Shown: positions 7,076 through 14,197 of the stretch, piece by piece
Layout of the letters: each line of letters opens with the position of its first letter
Numbering within the stretch: position 1 is the stretch's first letter
Source of the DNA: CAMCXT01 sp046302715
GTDB lineage: Bacteria > Bacteroidota > Bacteroidia > M30B66
DNA: 18,204 bases
Reading direction: 5' to 3'
Assembly (NCBI GenBank): GCA_046302715.1
Contig: JBKCHQ010000051.1
Span: 1-18,204, forward strand
Program-made: the position numbers and the translations under genes
Notes under the pieces: model-generated
The model's input: only the letters and a program-made list of their open reading frames with translations
Databases searched by the model: none
Told to the model about the DNA's origin: nothing

Positions 7076-7109
7076 ACCTCCGGCTCTCAAACCGGAGGTT
7101 TCTTTTTTT
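7076..7109 (+). terminator. Strong rho-independent terminator
   Basis: ACCTCCGG (7076-7083) pairs perfectly with CCGGAGGT (7092-7099) around the 8-nt loop CTCTCAAA, followed by TTCTTTTTTT (7100-7109). This is a textbook plus-strand terminator. It closes transcription from the 6211 gene and isolates the UPF0173 gene, which starts 36 nt later. Confidence 0.9.
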
Positions 7110-7145
7110 AGTATCTTCATCCCCATAATTATAATACCATACTTT

Positions 7146-7829
7146 ATGCATCTAACGTATTTTGGTCATTCGTGCTTTTTGGCAGACGTTGGTGGGTTGT
7201 CAATTTTATTTGATCCTTTCATTCGACCAAATCCACTTGCATCGCATGTTAAGGTGGATTCAATCCGACCTGATATTATTGCAATAAGTCACGCGCACGG
7301 CGACCATATTGCCGATGCAGAAGAAATTGCCAGAGAAAGTGGTGCGAAACTCTTGTCTAATTATGAAATTACCTCCTGGTTCAACCAAAAAGGCATAGAA
7401 AATACTGTGGGCATGAATACTGGAGGCAGGTTCAAATCTACAGATGTTGCCATAACTCTAACTCAGGCGCTGCATTCAAGCTCATTTCCCGACGGCAGCT
7501 ATGGAGGAAATCCCAATGGCTTTATGGTGAAGATGGGGCAACATTCCTTTTATTATGCGGGCGATACCGATATTTTTGGAGATATGGCGCTCATAGCACG
7601 CCTACATGCACCACAATTTGCCATTTTACCCATTGGCGATCATTTTACCATGGGAATAGCATCGGCCTGCGAAGCTGCAAAATTATTGGGGGTAAAAAGG
7701 GTTATTGGTATGCATTACAATACATTTCCGCCAATTGCTATTGACGAAGATGAGGCTAAAGCACATTTTATAAACCAGGGTGTCGAACTTTTACTCCTCC
7801 CCATTGGGAATAAAGTAGAGATGGCTTAA
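7146..7829 (+). CDS. UPF0173 metal-dependent hydrolase (metallo-beta-lactamase fold)
   Basis: A 227-residue single-domain MBL-fold protein of the UPF0173 (UlaG/RomA-like) group. The metal ligands are visible: HAHGDH (His49, His51, Asp53, His54), ALHSSSF (His110), YAGDTDIFGD (Asp140) and GMHYNTFPPI (His190). GDHFTMG (164-170) is the family-specific loop. Two metal ions are expected; the physiological substrate is unknown, and the nearest characterised relatives are lactonases, phosphodiesterases and similar enzymes. The N-terminus MHLTYFGHSCFLAD is the normal family start. The preceding terminator means the gene has its own promoter in 7110-7145, where I see no convincing consensus box. Its stop codon overlaps that of the convergent hydrolase in the shared TTAA at 7826-7829. 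Confidence 0.93.
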   Translation: MHLTYFGHSCFLADVGGLSILFDPFIRPNPLASHVKVDSIRPDIIAISHAHGDHIADAEEIARESGAKLLSNYEITSWFNQKGIENTVGMNTGGRFKSTDVAITLTQALHSSSFPDGSYGGNPNGFMVKMGQHSFYYAGDTDIFGDMALIARLHAPQFAILPIGDHFTMGIASACEAAKLLGVKRVIGMHYNTFPPIAIDEDEAKAHFINQGVELLLLPIGNKVEMA

Positions 7830-8602
7830 TGAGTCAAATGGAGTTCTAAAAATCGTTTTACTGCCGCCGCGCAGGCCTCAGGCTCCTCTATAAAACTCAT
7901 GTGTGCGGAGTGGTCCGAAATTACTATTTTAGAATGAGGCAAAGTGGCAGCAATCATTGTGTAATGTTCCTTATTAATAAGGCCGTCGAATTTGCCGGCA
8001 TAAAAAAGTATGGGAATACGTGTCACATTTAGTGCTTCAGAATAGTCTTTGCGATCACGCATTACTTCAACGGCTCTAACGATGCCTTCCACATCATGAT
8101 TTGCCGCCTGCGCAATCAAATGTGCAATTTTTTCTTCATCCTTAATATGAAATAATGTGGGGATAAACGATTGATAAAAACGCCGGGCGTTATTTTGTAT
8201 TAGCGACAGGGTGCGAAGGCGTTGTGCTTTGCGCTCTACGCTATCGGCCAATGCAGTAGAGTTTATCAAAACAAGCGCTGTTATCGATTGCGGATATACC
8301 TTTGCTAAGGCCAGCGCCGCATATCCGCCCATCGAATGCCCTAAAACTGCAAAAGTCTGAATGCCTAATTCGTGCATTACTTGTTTTACTTGGTGGGCGA
8401 AATCTTCGAATCCTTCACCGTCCGAAAAAGGCTGCGCTGCGCCATGGCCAGGCATGTCAAAAAATACTAATGTGTAGTGACGTGCCAATTCTTCCGAAAA
8501 ATCACCCCATACATGTTTATCAAACAAAAATCCATGCAATAGCACTAAGGCATTTTTCCCGTTTCCAGTAACCCGAACATTCAAATTATTCAAGGCCTTC
8601 AT
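7826..8602 (-). CDS. Alpha/beta-fold hydrolase
   Basis: A 258-residue cytoplasmic alpha/beta hydrolase without lid insertion of note. Counting from ATG 8602, the oxyanion region is LLHGFLFDKHVW (22-33), the nucleophile elbow is GHSMGG with Ser90, and the likely acid is Asp206 in YAGKFDGLI. The catalytic histidine is His234 in SDHSAHMSFIEEP. The triad is therefore complete. Relatives include esterases, BioH/MenH-like and 3-oxoadipate enol-lactonase-like proteins; the substrate cannot be read from sequence. A TTG three codons upstream (8611) also opens the frame, but ATG 8602 is the better start. It converges with the UPF0173 gene (4-nt overlap of stops) and diverges from icd. No partner pathway gene is adjacent, so it is probably monocistronic. 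Confidence 0.92.
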   Translation of the reverse strand: MKALNNLNVRVTGNGKNALVLLHGFLFDKHVWGDFSEELARHYTLVFFDMPGHGAAQPFSDGEGFEDFAHQVKQVMHELGIQTFAVLGHSMGGYAALALAKVYPQSITALVLINSTALADSVERKAQRLRTLSLIQNNARRFYQSFIPTLFHIKDEEKIAHLIAQAANHDVEGIVRAVEVMRDRKDYSEALNVTRIPILFYAGKFDGLINKEHYTMIAATLPHSKIVISDHSAHMSFIEEPEACAAAVKRFLELHLTH

Positions 8603-8668
8603 ACCAGTCAATCAATGAATAAATAAATATTGTTAATGTCTAGCATACGTTCTATTTATATTTTTTTT

Positions 8669-8676
8669 CAAAGATG
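8669..8676 (-). promoter_or_regulatory. Possible -7 box for the alpha/beta hydrolase gene
   Basis: On the minus strand this reads CATCTTTG, the same one-mismatch form of TAnnTTTG seen before the CPBP protease gene. It lies 66 nt upstream of ATG 8602, which would give a leader of about 60 nt. No -33 TTG is seen. Confidence 0.3.
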
Positions 8677-8677
8677 C

Positions 8678-8708
8678 TTGTGCCTATGCGTGGTGTTTTC
8701 GTTCTTTG
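8678..8708 (+). promoter_or_regulatory. Weak candidate promoter for icd
   Basis: TTG (8678-8680) is followed after 20 nt by GTTCTTTG (8701-8708). The spacing suits the Bacteroidota -33/-7 arrangement and the TTTG half is present, but the TA half of the -7 box is not. The leader to ATG 8758 would be about 44 nt. Confidence 0.25.
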
Positions 8709-8757
8709 CGTCCCGAAAATAATCTGATTTTCACGAAATAACCTCATTTTAATCAAC

Positions 8758-9981
8758 ATGAATAAAATCAAAGTAGCACATCCGGTTGTTGAGCTTGACG
8801 GCGACGAAATGACCCGCATCATCTGGAAATTCATCAAAGATAAATTGATCCTTCCGTATCTCGATCTTGATATTAAATACTTCGATCTGGGCATGGAGCA
8901 CCGCGATGCCACCAATGACCAGGTGACGATAGATGCTGCCGAGGCCATTCGTACCTATAATGTAGGGATTAAATGCGCTACCATTACTCCCGACGAGGCG
9001 CGTGTTAAGGAATTTAACCTAAAGCAAATGTGGAAAAGCCCCAATGGTACCATTCGTAATATCTTGGACGGTACTGTTTTTCGTGAACCCATCGTGTGCA
9101 ATAATGTGCCACGACTTGTCCCCAACTGGACTGCCCCCATCTGCATTGGTCGCCACGCCTTTGGCGATCAATACCGTGCTACCGATTTTATTACCAAAGG
9201 AAAAGGCAAACTCACCATCACCTTCGAGGGCGAAGACGGACAAATTATTTCACATGAGGTGTATAACTTTAAAGGGGATGGCGTTGCACTGGCTATGTAC
9301 AATACCGATGAATCGATTCGAGGCTTCGCACGTGCATGTTTTAACCAGGCCATCAGTAAAAAGTGGCCGCTTTACTTGAGCACGAAAAACACGATTCTAA
9401 AGAAGTACGACGGCCGTTTTAAAGATATTTTTCAGGAAATCTATGAAAATGAGTTTAAAGCAGTCATGGATGGGCTCGGTATCACATACGAACACAGGCT
9501 TATTGATGATATGGTGGCTTCTGCTTTAAAATGGAACGGCAATTTTGTGTGGGCTTGTAAAAACTACGACGGCGATGTTCAAAGCGATACCGTGGCACAA
9601 GGATTTGGTTCACTTGGTTTGATGACCTCCGTTTTGGTAACGCCCGATGGCAAAACTATGGAAGCTGAGGCCGCTCACGGTACTGTAACCCGCCATTATC
9701 GCATGCACCAGCAAGGTAAGAAAACATCCACCAATCCCATTGCGTCTATTTTTGCCTGGACGCGTGGCCTGGAACATCGCGGTCGCCTCGATAACAATAC
9801 CGAGCTTGTAAACTTTTGTCATACCCTCGAAAAAGTGTGTGTTGATGTGGTTGAGAGCGGGAAAATGACCAAAGATTTAGCGGTGTGTATATACGGGGAT
9901 AAGCTTACTGAGGGCCAATATCTGTACACAGAAGATTTTTTGGAAGCGATTAATATGGAACTTAAATCGCGCCTTTCATAA
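8758..9981 (+). CDS. icd: NADP-dependent isocitrate dehydrogenase (eukaryote-like, dimeric type)
   Basis: A 407-residue enzyme of the eukaryotic-type homodimeric NADP-IDH group, not the E. coli Icd group. It converts isocitrate to 2-oxoglutarate and CO2, reducing NADP+, in the TCA cycle. The substrate loop KSPNGTIRNILDG (93-105) and Arg100/Arg109 are present, and Arg132 (IGRHAFGDQYRATDF) even has the same number as the well-known arginine of human IDH1. The metal-binding block YDGDVQSDTVAQGFGSLGLM holds Asp271 and Asp275. HGTVTRHYRMHQ (Arg312, His313) is the NADP-selecting motif, and TSTNPIASIFAWTRGL follows it. Length and motifs are complete. The gene stands alone with its own terminator and a divergent neighbour. 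Confidence 0.96.
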   Translation: MNKIKVAHPVVELDGDEMTRIIWKFIKDKLILPYLDLDIKYFDLGMEHRDATNDQVTIDAAEAIRTYNVGIKCATITPDEARVKEFNLKQMWKSPNGTIRNILDGTVFREPIVCNNVPRLVPNWTAPICIGRHAFGDQYRATDFITKGKGKLTITFEGEDGQIISHEVYNFKGDGVALAMYNTDESIRGFARACFNQAISKKWPLYLSTKNTILKKYDGRFKDIFQEIYENEFKAVMDGLGITYEHRLIDDMVASALKWNGNFVWACKNYDGDVQSDTVAQGFGSLGLMTSVLVTPDGKTMEAEAAHGTVTRHYRMHQQGKKTSTNPIASIFAWTRGLEHRGRLDNNTELVNFCHTLEKVCVDVVESGKMTKDLAVCIYGDKLTEGQYLYTEDFLEAINMELKSRLS

Positions 9982-9997
9982 TTTTATCATTAAGATT

Positions 9998-10034
9998 AAA
10001 GGCCGCTGTTGAGTATTCGATAGCGGCTTTTTTA
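9998..10034 (+). terminator. Rho-independent terminator of icd
   Basis: GCCGCT (10002-10007) pairs with AGCGGC (10022-10027); a G-T pair and three A-T pairs extend the base, and TTTTTTT follows. It starts about 16 nt after the icd stop. Confidence 0.85.
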
Positions 10035-10043
10035 TTTTAAACC

Positions 10044-10070
10044 AAATTGCGCAATAGAATTGCGCAATTT
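10044..10070. repeat. Double palindrome: two ATTGCGCAAT sites forming an inverted repeat
   Basis: AAATTGCGCAA (10044-10054) and TTGCGCAATTT (10060-10070) are perfect inverted copies around TAGAA. Each arm contains the 10-bp palindrome ATTGCGCAAT (10046-10055 and 10059-10068), 13 bp centre to centre. It could be a tandem operator for a dimeric regulator, a cruciform or RNA hairpin, or a copy of a dispersed genomic repeat. A second terminator is unlikely, because no T-run follows. Confidence 0.6.
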
Positions 10071-10108
10071 GCCGCAAGTTCCGAATGAATCCATGATTCG
10101 TCGGGATT

Positions 10109-10180
10109 AACCCAGATGCATCCTGCAAATCCAGCGCCCTAAGGATTAGTTCATTTCATTTCTAACGCTTTATCTGGGTT
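10109..10180. other. Candidate structured element with nested stems
   Basis: AACCCAGAT (10109-10117) is the exact reverse complement of ATCTGGGTT (10172-10180). Inside lies a second stem, AATCC (10128-10132) with GGATT (10143-10147), around a 10-nt loop. A transcript of this stretch could fold into a two-stem structure. It matches no RNA family that I recognise. Confidence 0.3.
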
Positions 10181-10331
10181 TAAAATACAGCATATTTCCA
10201 TCCATTGATAATTGTCATTGGAGGCGCATGAAGGTTTTTTGAACTTCGTGTAAAGCAATGTCGACAAGCCGTTTAGGACGAAGCGTCGATTATTTAGCTC
10301 GATTTTCAAAACCTTTAATTACCAGCGTCTT

Positions 10332-11942
10332 ATGATACGATTTGCCCATTATTCCCTTTGTTGTTTGTTGTTGCCTTTATGCAATGCAATTGCACAGAAT
10401 GCTACATTATTGAAGGACATTCTGCCGGGTGAGAGCGGCTCCAACCCTTCAAGAATGAACGTGCTCAACGGCAAGACCATCTTTTCGGCTCGAAACAGCG
10501 AATTTAACTATGCCCTTTGGAGTACCGACGGAACCGAAGCCGGAACCGTAATGCTTGCCGAAATTAATGTCGATACGTTGCTGGGCTCAACGATTGGCCC
10601 CATGGTATACTTCAACCAGTGTCTCTATTTTGCTGCCAACGATGGCATTCACGGCTCCGAACTTTGGAAAACCGATGGAACGCCCGAAGGCACAAAGTTG
10701 GTAGCTGATATTCAAACGGGTGCCTACAGCAGCTTTCCGGGTGATCTTACTGTGTTTAAAAATCAGCTTTTTTTCAGGGCCTATTCCGATGAGTTTGGAT
10801 TCGAATTATGGAAAACTGGCGGGGAATCGGGCAACACCCAATTGGTGGCTGATATGGCCGAGGGTACACTTTCCTTTTTTCCACTATATTTCTATGCCAC
10901 CGATGACTACCTTTATTTTACACGGTCAAACAACGAAGGGGTATATTGCACCGATGGTACCGCTGACGGAACCGTTGCACTGTCGCTGGATGTATTGGTA
11001 GGCGTGCTGGATGATGCTTATTTCTGCGTCTATCGAGATATGATTTATTTTAGAGGAAAAGATCCCATTGGGCCTGATTTTAAAGGCGTTCAACTTTGGC
11101 GTATTAATGGATTTGATGTAGAGCGTGTTACGGAATGGGTGAGTCCGCAAACCGATTTTAATCCGACGTATTTAACAGCAACCGACGAATACCTGTATTT
11201 TGTTGCCGAGAAGTACCCTTTTGGACGCGAGTTATGGGCATGCAATGAAAGCGGTGCATTCATGGTAACCGACATTAATCCTGTGGGCGATGCAGAAATA
11301 GCCCCCATTTTAACAGCGTATCAAAATCGCCTTTTCTTTTCGGCCTATTCCGTTGCGCATGGTATCGAACCCTGGGTTTCTGATGGTTCGCCCTCGGGCA
11401 CGCAGATACTTTTGGATATTTGTCCGGGCAGTGCGGGCTCTTATCCGGTTTCGCCAAAATTGACGAACGATATGTTGTTTTTTACTGCCGATAATGGTAT
11501 GGGTGATCAAATTTGGAAATGGAGTGAGATCAACAGCACACCTCAACTGTTTTCCAACCTTAACGATGGAGCCGCAAACAGTGCGGAAATGGTATATATG
11601 AATGGATACTACATTTTTACTGGAAGCAACGATGAGTGTGGCTTAGAGCCTTGGATAATCGAAATGCCCTCTCTCGTTCAGGAGTTTAATCCGTACAACT
11701 TTGACGATGTAAGACTGTGGCCCAATCCGGCTGATGAATACGTTCAGGTTGATTTTAATAGTAAAGTAGGTAAATCGTACGAATTCAGTATGGTTGATCT
11801 TCAGGGAAATGTGGTTTTTCGCTGCAAGTTTAAAGATCAGCGCGTGTTTCCTGTTAATACACTTGATATCGAACCCGGCGAATACATCATCCAAATTCAG
11901 AACCGCGAATATGTTAAGGCCGGCCGTATTTTAATCAAATAA
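10332..11942 (+). CDS. Secreted ELWxTDGT-repeat protein with T9SS sorting domain
   Basis: A 536-residue exported protein. Residues 1-22 are a signal peptide ending in AIAQ. Residues about 30-445 contain nine copies of a repeat of about 47 residues with the core [EA]LWxTDGTxxGT. The core aromatic lies at 63, 112, 160, 205 (Tyr), 256, 302, 348, 395 and 441, and each core follows a strand such as LYFAANDGxxG or LFFSAYSxxHG. The first two copies (ALWSTDGTEAGT, ELWKTDGTPEGT) are canonical; later ones decay. Such regular four-strand-like units suggest a beta-propeller, which is inference. Residues about 460-536, opening with LWPNPADEY, are a Por/type IX C-terminal sorting domain, so the protein should reach the cell surface or medium. 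The substrate or ligand is unknown. The next T9SS gene begins 11 nt downstream. Confidence 0.9.
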   Translation: MIRFAHYSLCCLLLPLCNAIAQNATLLKDILPGESGSNPSRMNVLNGKTIFSARNSEFNYALWSTDGTEAGTVMLAEINVDTLLGSTIGPMVYFNQCLYFAANDGIHGSELWKTDGTPEGTKLVADIQTGAYSSFPGDLTVFKNQLFFRAYSDEFGFELWKTGGESGNTQLVADMAEGTLSFFPLYFYATDDYLYFTRSNNEGVYCTDGTADGTVALSLDVLVGVLDDAYFCVYRDMIYFRGKDPIGPDFKGVQLWRINGFDVERVTEWVSPQTDFNPTYLTATDEYLYFVAEKYPFGRELWACNESGAFMVTDINPVGDAEIAPILTAYQNRLFFSAYSVAHGIEPWVSDGSPSGTQILLDICPGSAGSYPVSPKLTNDMLFFTADNGMGDQIWKWSEINSTPQLFSNLNDGAANSAEMVYMNGYYIFTGSNDECGLEPWIIEMPSLVQEFNPYNFDDVRLWPNPADEYVQVDFNSKVGKSYEFSMVDLQGNVVFRCKFKDQRVFPVNTLDIEPGEYIIQIQNREYVKAGRILIK

Positions 11943-11953
11943 TACCGGGCATA

Positions 11954-12820
11954 ATGAAACATTTTTTATCATTTTTACTGCTGCTTTTATTTGTTGGGTG
12001 CATTAATGCACAGATTCCGAATGCAGGTTTCGAAAATTGGATCAACCAAGGCAATTATTTAAATCCACAAGGCTGGTGGTCGGCCAACGACTTGGTGAAT
12101 TCAGGAGAGGTATATCCTGTAAGCCGTTCCGACGATCATTATCCCCCTAGTATTGGCCAATATTCGATGCGTTTACAAAACAATATCGCATTTCAGCCCG
12201 CTTATACGGCTTGGGGCATTTCCTGGACCGGCGACTTATCTGGAAACGATAATCCCGCATTTGAAATCACAGGTCATCCCAATAAATTATTCGGTTATTA
12301 TAAGTTTTTACCCGAAAATGGAGACACCTTCGAAATTCATATACGACTTTATATGAACGGGATAGATGTGGGTGGCGGCCAATTTAAATCTGCCGATGCA
12401 AAAACCGATTGGACTCCGTTCGAAATTGACTTTAGCGATTATACGGCTGCCGACAGTGCACGCATCATGATGTTGGCCTGCTATTCGAACGATGCGCCAC
12501 TCCCACAAGGCAATTCCACCGCATTTATCGATAATTTAAGCTTCGACAGCCTTATTGTTAATTCCACAGATGCTCTGACAACGGCGCACGATATCAAGAT
12601 TTGGCCAAACCCTGTAGATCAATTTCTTGATTTTAATCTACCCAATTTGAATGTAGTTAATGATGTTTTTATTTATAGCATCGACGGAACATTGTGCTTA
12701 GTTAAAAATACTACATCTTTAAAAGAAAGTATTGAGGTTTCATCCTTGCCACAAGGTATTTACTGTGTGGTTTTTTCAGGGGGCAATACAAGGCATGCGG
12801 CACGATTTATAAAGCGATAG
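11954..12820 (+). CDS. Secreted jelly-roll protein with T9SS sorting domain
   Basis: A 288-residue exported protein. Signal peptide residues 1-20 end in INAQ; the Cys16 in FVGC is a poor lipobox, so ordinary signal peptidase cleavage is more likely. Mature residues 21-200 open with IPNAGFENW and continue through NPQGWW, GYYKFLPENGDTFEIHI, GGGQFKSADAKTDWTPFEIDF and FIDNLSFDSL. This pattern is common in Bacteroidota secreted proteins with a carbohydrate-binding-like (PCMD-type) jelly roll; sugar binding here is inference. Residues about 212-288, starting at IKIWPNPVDQFLDF and ending GIYCVVFSGGNTRHAARFIKR, are a T9SS C-terminal sorting domain. It lies 11 nt after the ELWxTDGT-repeat gene, so the two are probably made together. 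Confidence 0.88.
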   Translation: MKHFLSFLLLLLFVGCINAQIPNAGFENWINQGNYLNPQGWWSANDLVNSGEVYPVSRSDDHYPPSIGQYSMRLQNNIAFQPAYTAWGISWTGDLSGNDNPAFEITGHPNKLFGYYKFLPENGDTFEIHIRLYMNGIDVGGGQFKSADAKTDWTPFEIDFSDYTAADSARIMMLACYSNDAPLPQGNSTAFIDNLSFDSLIVNSTDALTTAHDIKIWPNPVDQFLDFNLPNLNVVNDVFIYSIDGTLCLVKNTTSLKESIEVSSLPQGIYCVVFSGGNTRHAARFIKR

Positions 12821-13313
12821 CGGTTTTAGAATTTTGGGTTACAGGCTTGATTAGAGACAGGATAAAATCTTTGATTATGATTTATCCAATTTGGGTAATA
12901 TGTAATGTGGTTTTAGGGAATTTTCGATTATCGGCAATAATTTCCTGTAGTGCTACCCTTTGAAATGCATGAGCCCAATATTCAGGCTTCAGGCTAAACC
13001 CTCAACACTGATTTTTTCACATCTACTGTGAATAAAAGTAATTGGATATTGATTTTGAATTTTTTAGGAATCCTATCCCCCCTGCCCAACGCGAAGCTAC
13101 CCCCTAAAAATCATTAAGCCGTTAAAAAACGTTTAAAACGGGAAATCCAACTATTGATTTTCCGCTTAAATGCTCATTGATTCAGGCACACACATGTTGA
13201 ATAGAATTAATATTTCGAAAATCCTGACATTTTGGGCAGCGGATCCTCATTTTACCAATGGCCCAATGTTTTACGAGGCTTATTTTTTGACACCTTTGCG
13301 CTCGTAAAGCCTT
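12821..13313. other. Non-coding region before era
   Basis: 493 AT-rich bases with no plausible gene and no obvious terminator for the T9SS pair. Small features: a tandem TTCAGGC pair (12981-12994); TTCACA/TGTGAA around a 5-nt spacer (13016-13032); and an interrupted palindrome CCGTT...AAACGTTT...AACGG (13119-13141). None is strong enough to name. The era promoter box lies at its end. Confidence 0.6.
13291..13298 (+). promoter_or_regulatory. Possible -7 box for era-der
   Basis: CACCTTTG differs from TAnnTTTG only in the first base. It ends 15 nt before the era ATG (13314), giving a very short leader, as for dusB. No -33 TTG at the expected distance. Confidence 0.4.
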
Positions 13314-14195
13314 ATGTCGTTTAAATCTGGATTTGTTAATATTATTGGTAAACCCAATGCGGGTAAATCCACCCTCATGAATGCGCTTATCGGCGAGCGC
13401 TTATCCATCATCACTCCCAAAGCACAAACCACAAGGCATCGCATTATCGGCATTTTAAACAGGCCCGATGCGCAAATTGTATTTTCCGACACTCCGGGCA
13501 TTATCCGAAATCCGGCGTACAAGCTTCAGGAGTCAATGAACTCATTTATTGAAGGCTCGTTCGACGATGCCGATGTATTTCTTTATGTGGCGGAGGTAAA
13601 TGATAAGGCCTTAATTGAAGATGTTCCCGAAAAAGTGCGCGAATCAGGAGTGCCCATCATTTTGGCGCTTAATAAAATTGAACAAAGCAACCAGAAAAAT
13701 CTGGAGCAAAAAGTGGCTGAATGGAAATCAATTTTACCCGAAGCCGTCGTTATTCCTATAAGTGCCGACCAAAATTTCAACCTCGATCAGGTGTTGAAAA
13801 ACATTCTTCATTTTTTGCCTGAAGGCAAAGCCTATTTCGAAAGTGATGCGCTTACCGATCGTACCGAACGCTTTTTTGTAACTGAAATTATTCGCGAAAA
13901 GATTCTGCTGAATTACCAGAAAGAAATTCCGTATTCCACTGAAGTCGTGGTCGAAGATTTTAAGGAAGAGAGCACCATAAATAAAATTAGAGCCACCATT
14001 TATGTGATGCGCGAGTCGCAAAAAGGCATTATTATCGGCCATCAGGGTACTGTTATAAAAAAGGTGTCGACCGAAGCCCGGCTCGACATGGAGAAGTTTT
14101 TAGGAAAAAAGGTGTATCTCGAATTACAGGTAAAAGTGATTAAAGATTGGCGCGACAATGAAAAGCAACTTAAAAGGTTCGGATATTTGCATTAA
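13314..14195 (+). CDS. era: GTPase Era, 30S ribosome-assembly factor
   Basis: A 293-residue Era: GTPase domain (residues 1-170) followed by a KH RNA-binding domain (about 205-293). Era binds the 3' end of 16S rRNA in pre-30S particles during small-subunit maturation. Motifs: G1 GKPNAGKST (12-20), the switch I region around AQTTRHRIIG (37-46), G3 DTPG (59-62) and the KH core IIIGHQGTVIKKVSTEAR. The G4 motif reads NKIE (120-123) where the family normally has NKxD, and the codon is plainly GAA (13680-13682). The ATG follows a -7 box closely, and der begins 2 nt after the stop, so the two ribosome-assembly GTPases are cotranscribed. Confidence 0.95.
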   Translation: MSFKSGFVNIIGKPNAGKSTLMNALIGERLSIITPKAQTTRHRIIGILNRPDAQIVFSDTPGIIRNPAYKLQESMNSFIEGSFDDADVFLYVAEVNDKALIEDVPEKVRESGVPIILALNKIEQSNQKNLEQKVAEWKSILPEAVVIPISADQNFNLDQVLKNILHFLPEGKAYFESDALTDRTERFFVTEIIREKILLNYQKEIPYSTEVVVEDFKEESTINKIRATIYVMRESQKGIIIGHQGTVIKKVSTEARLDMEKFLGKKVYLELQVKVIKDWRDNEKQLKRFGYLH

Positions 14196-14197
14196 CC

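Larger units (their letters stand above)
9982..10331. other. Non-coding region between icd and the first T9SS gene
   Basis: 350 bases without a credible gene. Beyond the icd terminator, it holds an 11-bp inverted repeat made of two palindromes (10044-10070), a small hairpin GAATC-CAT-GATTC (10087-10099) and a nested pair of stems (10109-10180). The remaining 150 bases before the gene at 10332 show no clear -7 box. Confidence 0.6.

Noticed and set aside
7076..7109. tRNA-like fold or attachment site at the GC-rich hairpin
   Set aside because: No cloverleaf, anticodon arm or CCA context is present; hairpin plus T-run is a simple terminator.
11954..12013. Lipoprotein signal (FVGC) in the jelly-roll protein
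   Set aside because: The -3 position is Phe, a poor lipobox, and the INAQ site followed by a T9SS tail fits a normal secreted cargo protein better.
12981..12994. Tandem TTCAGGC repeat
   Set aside because: Only two copies of seven bases; too short to distinguish from chance.
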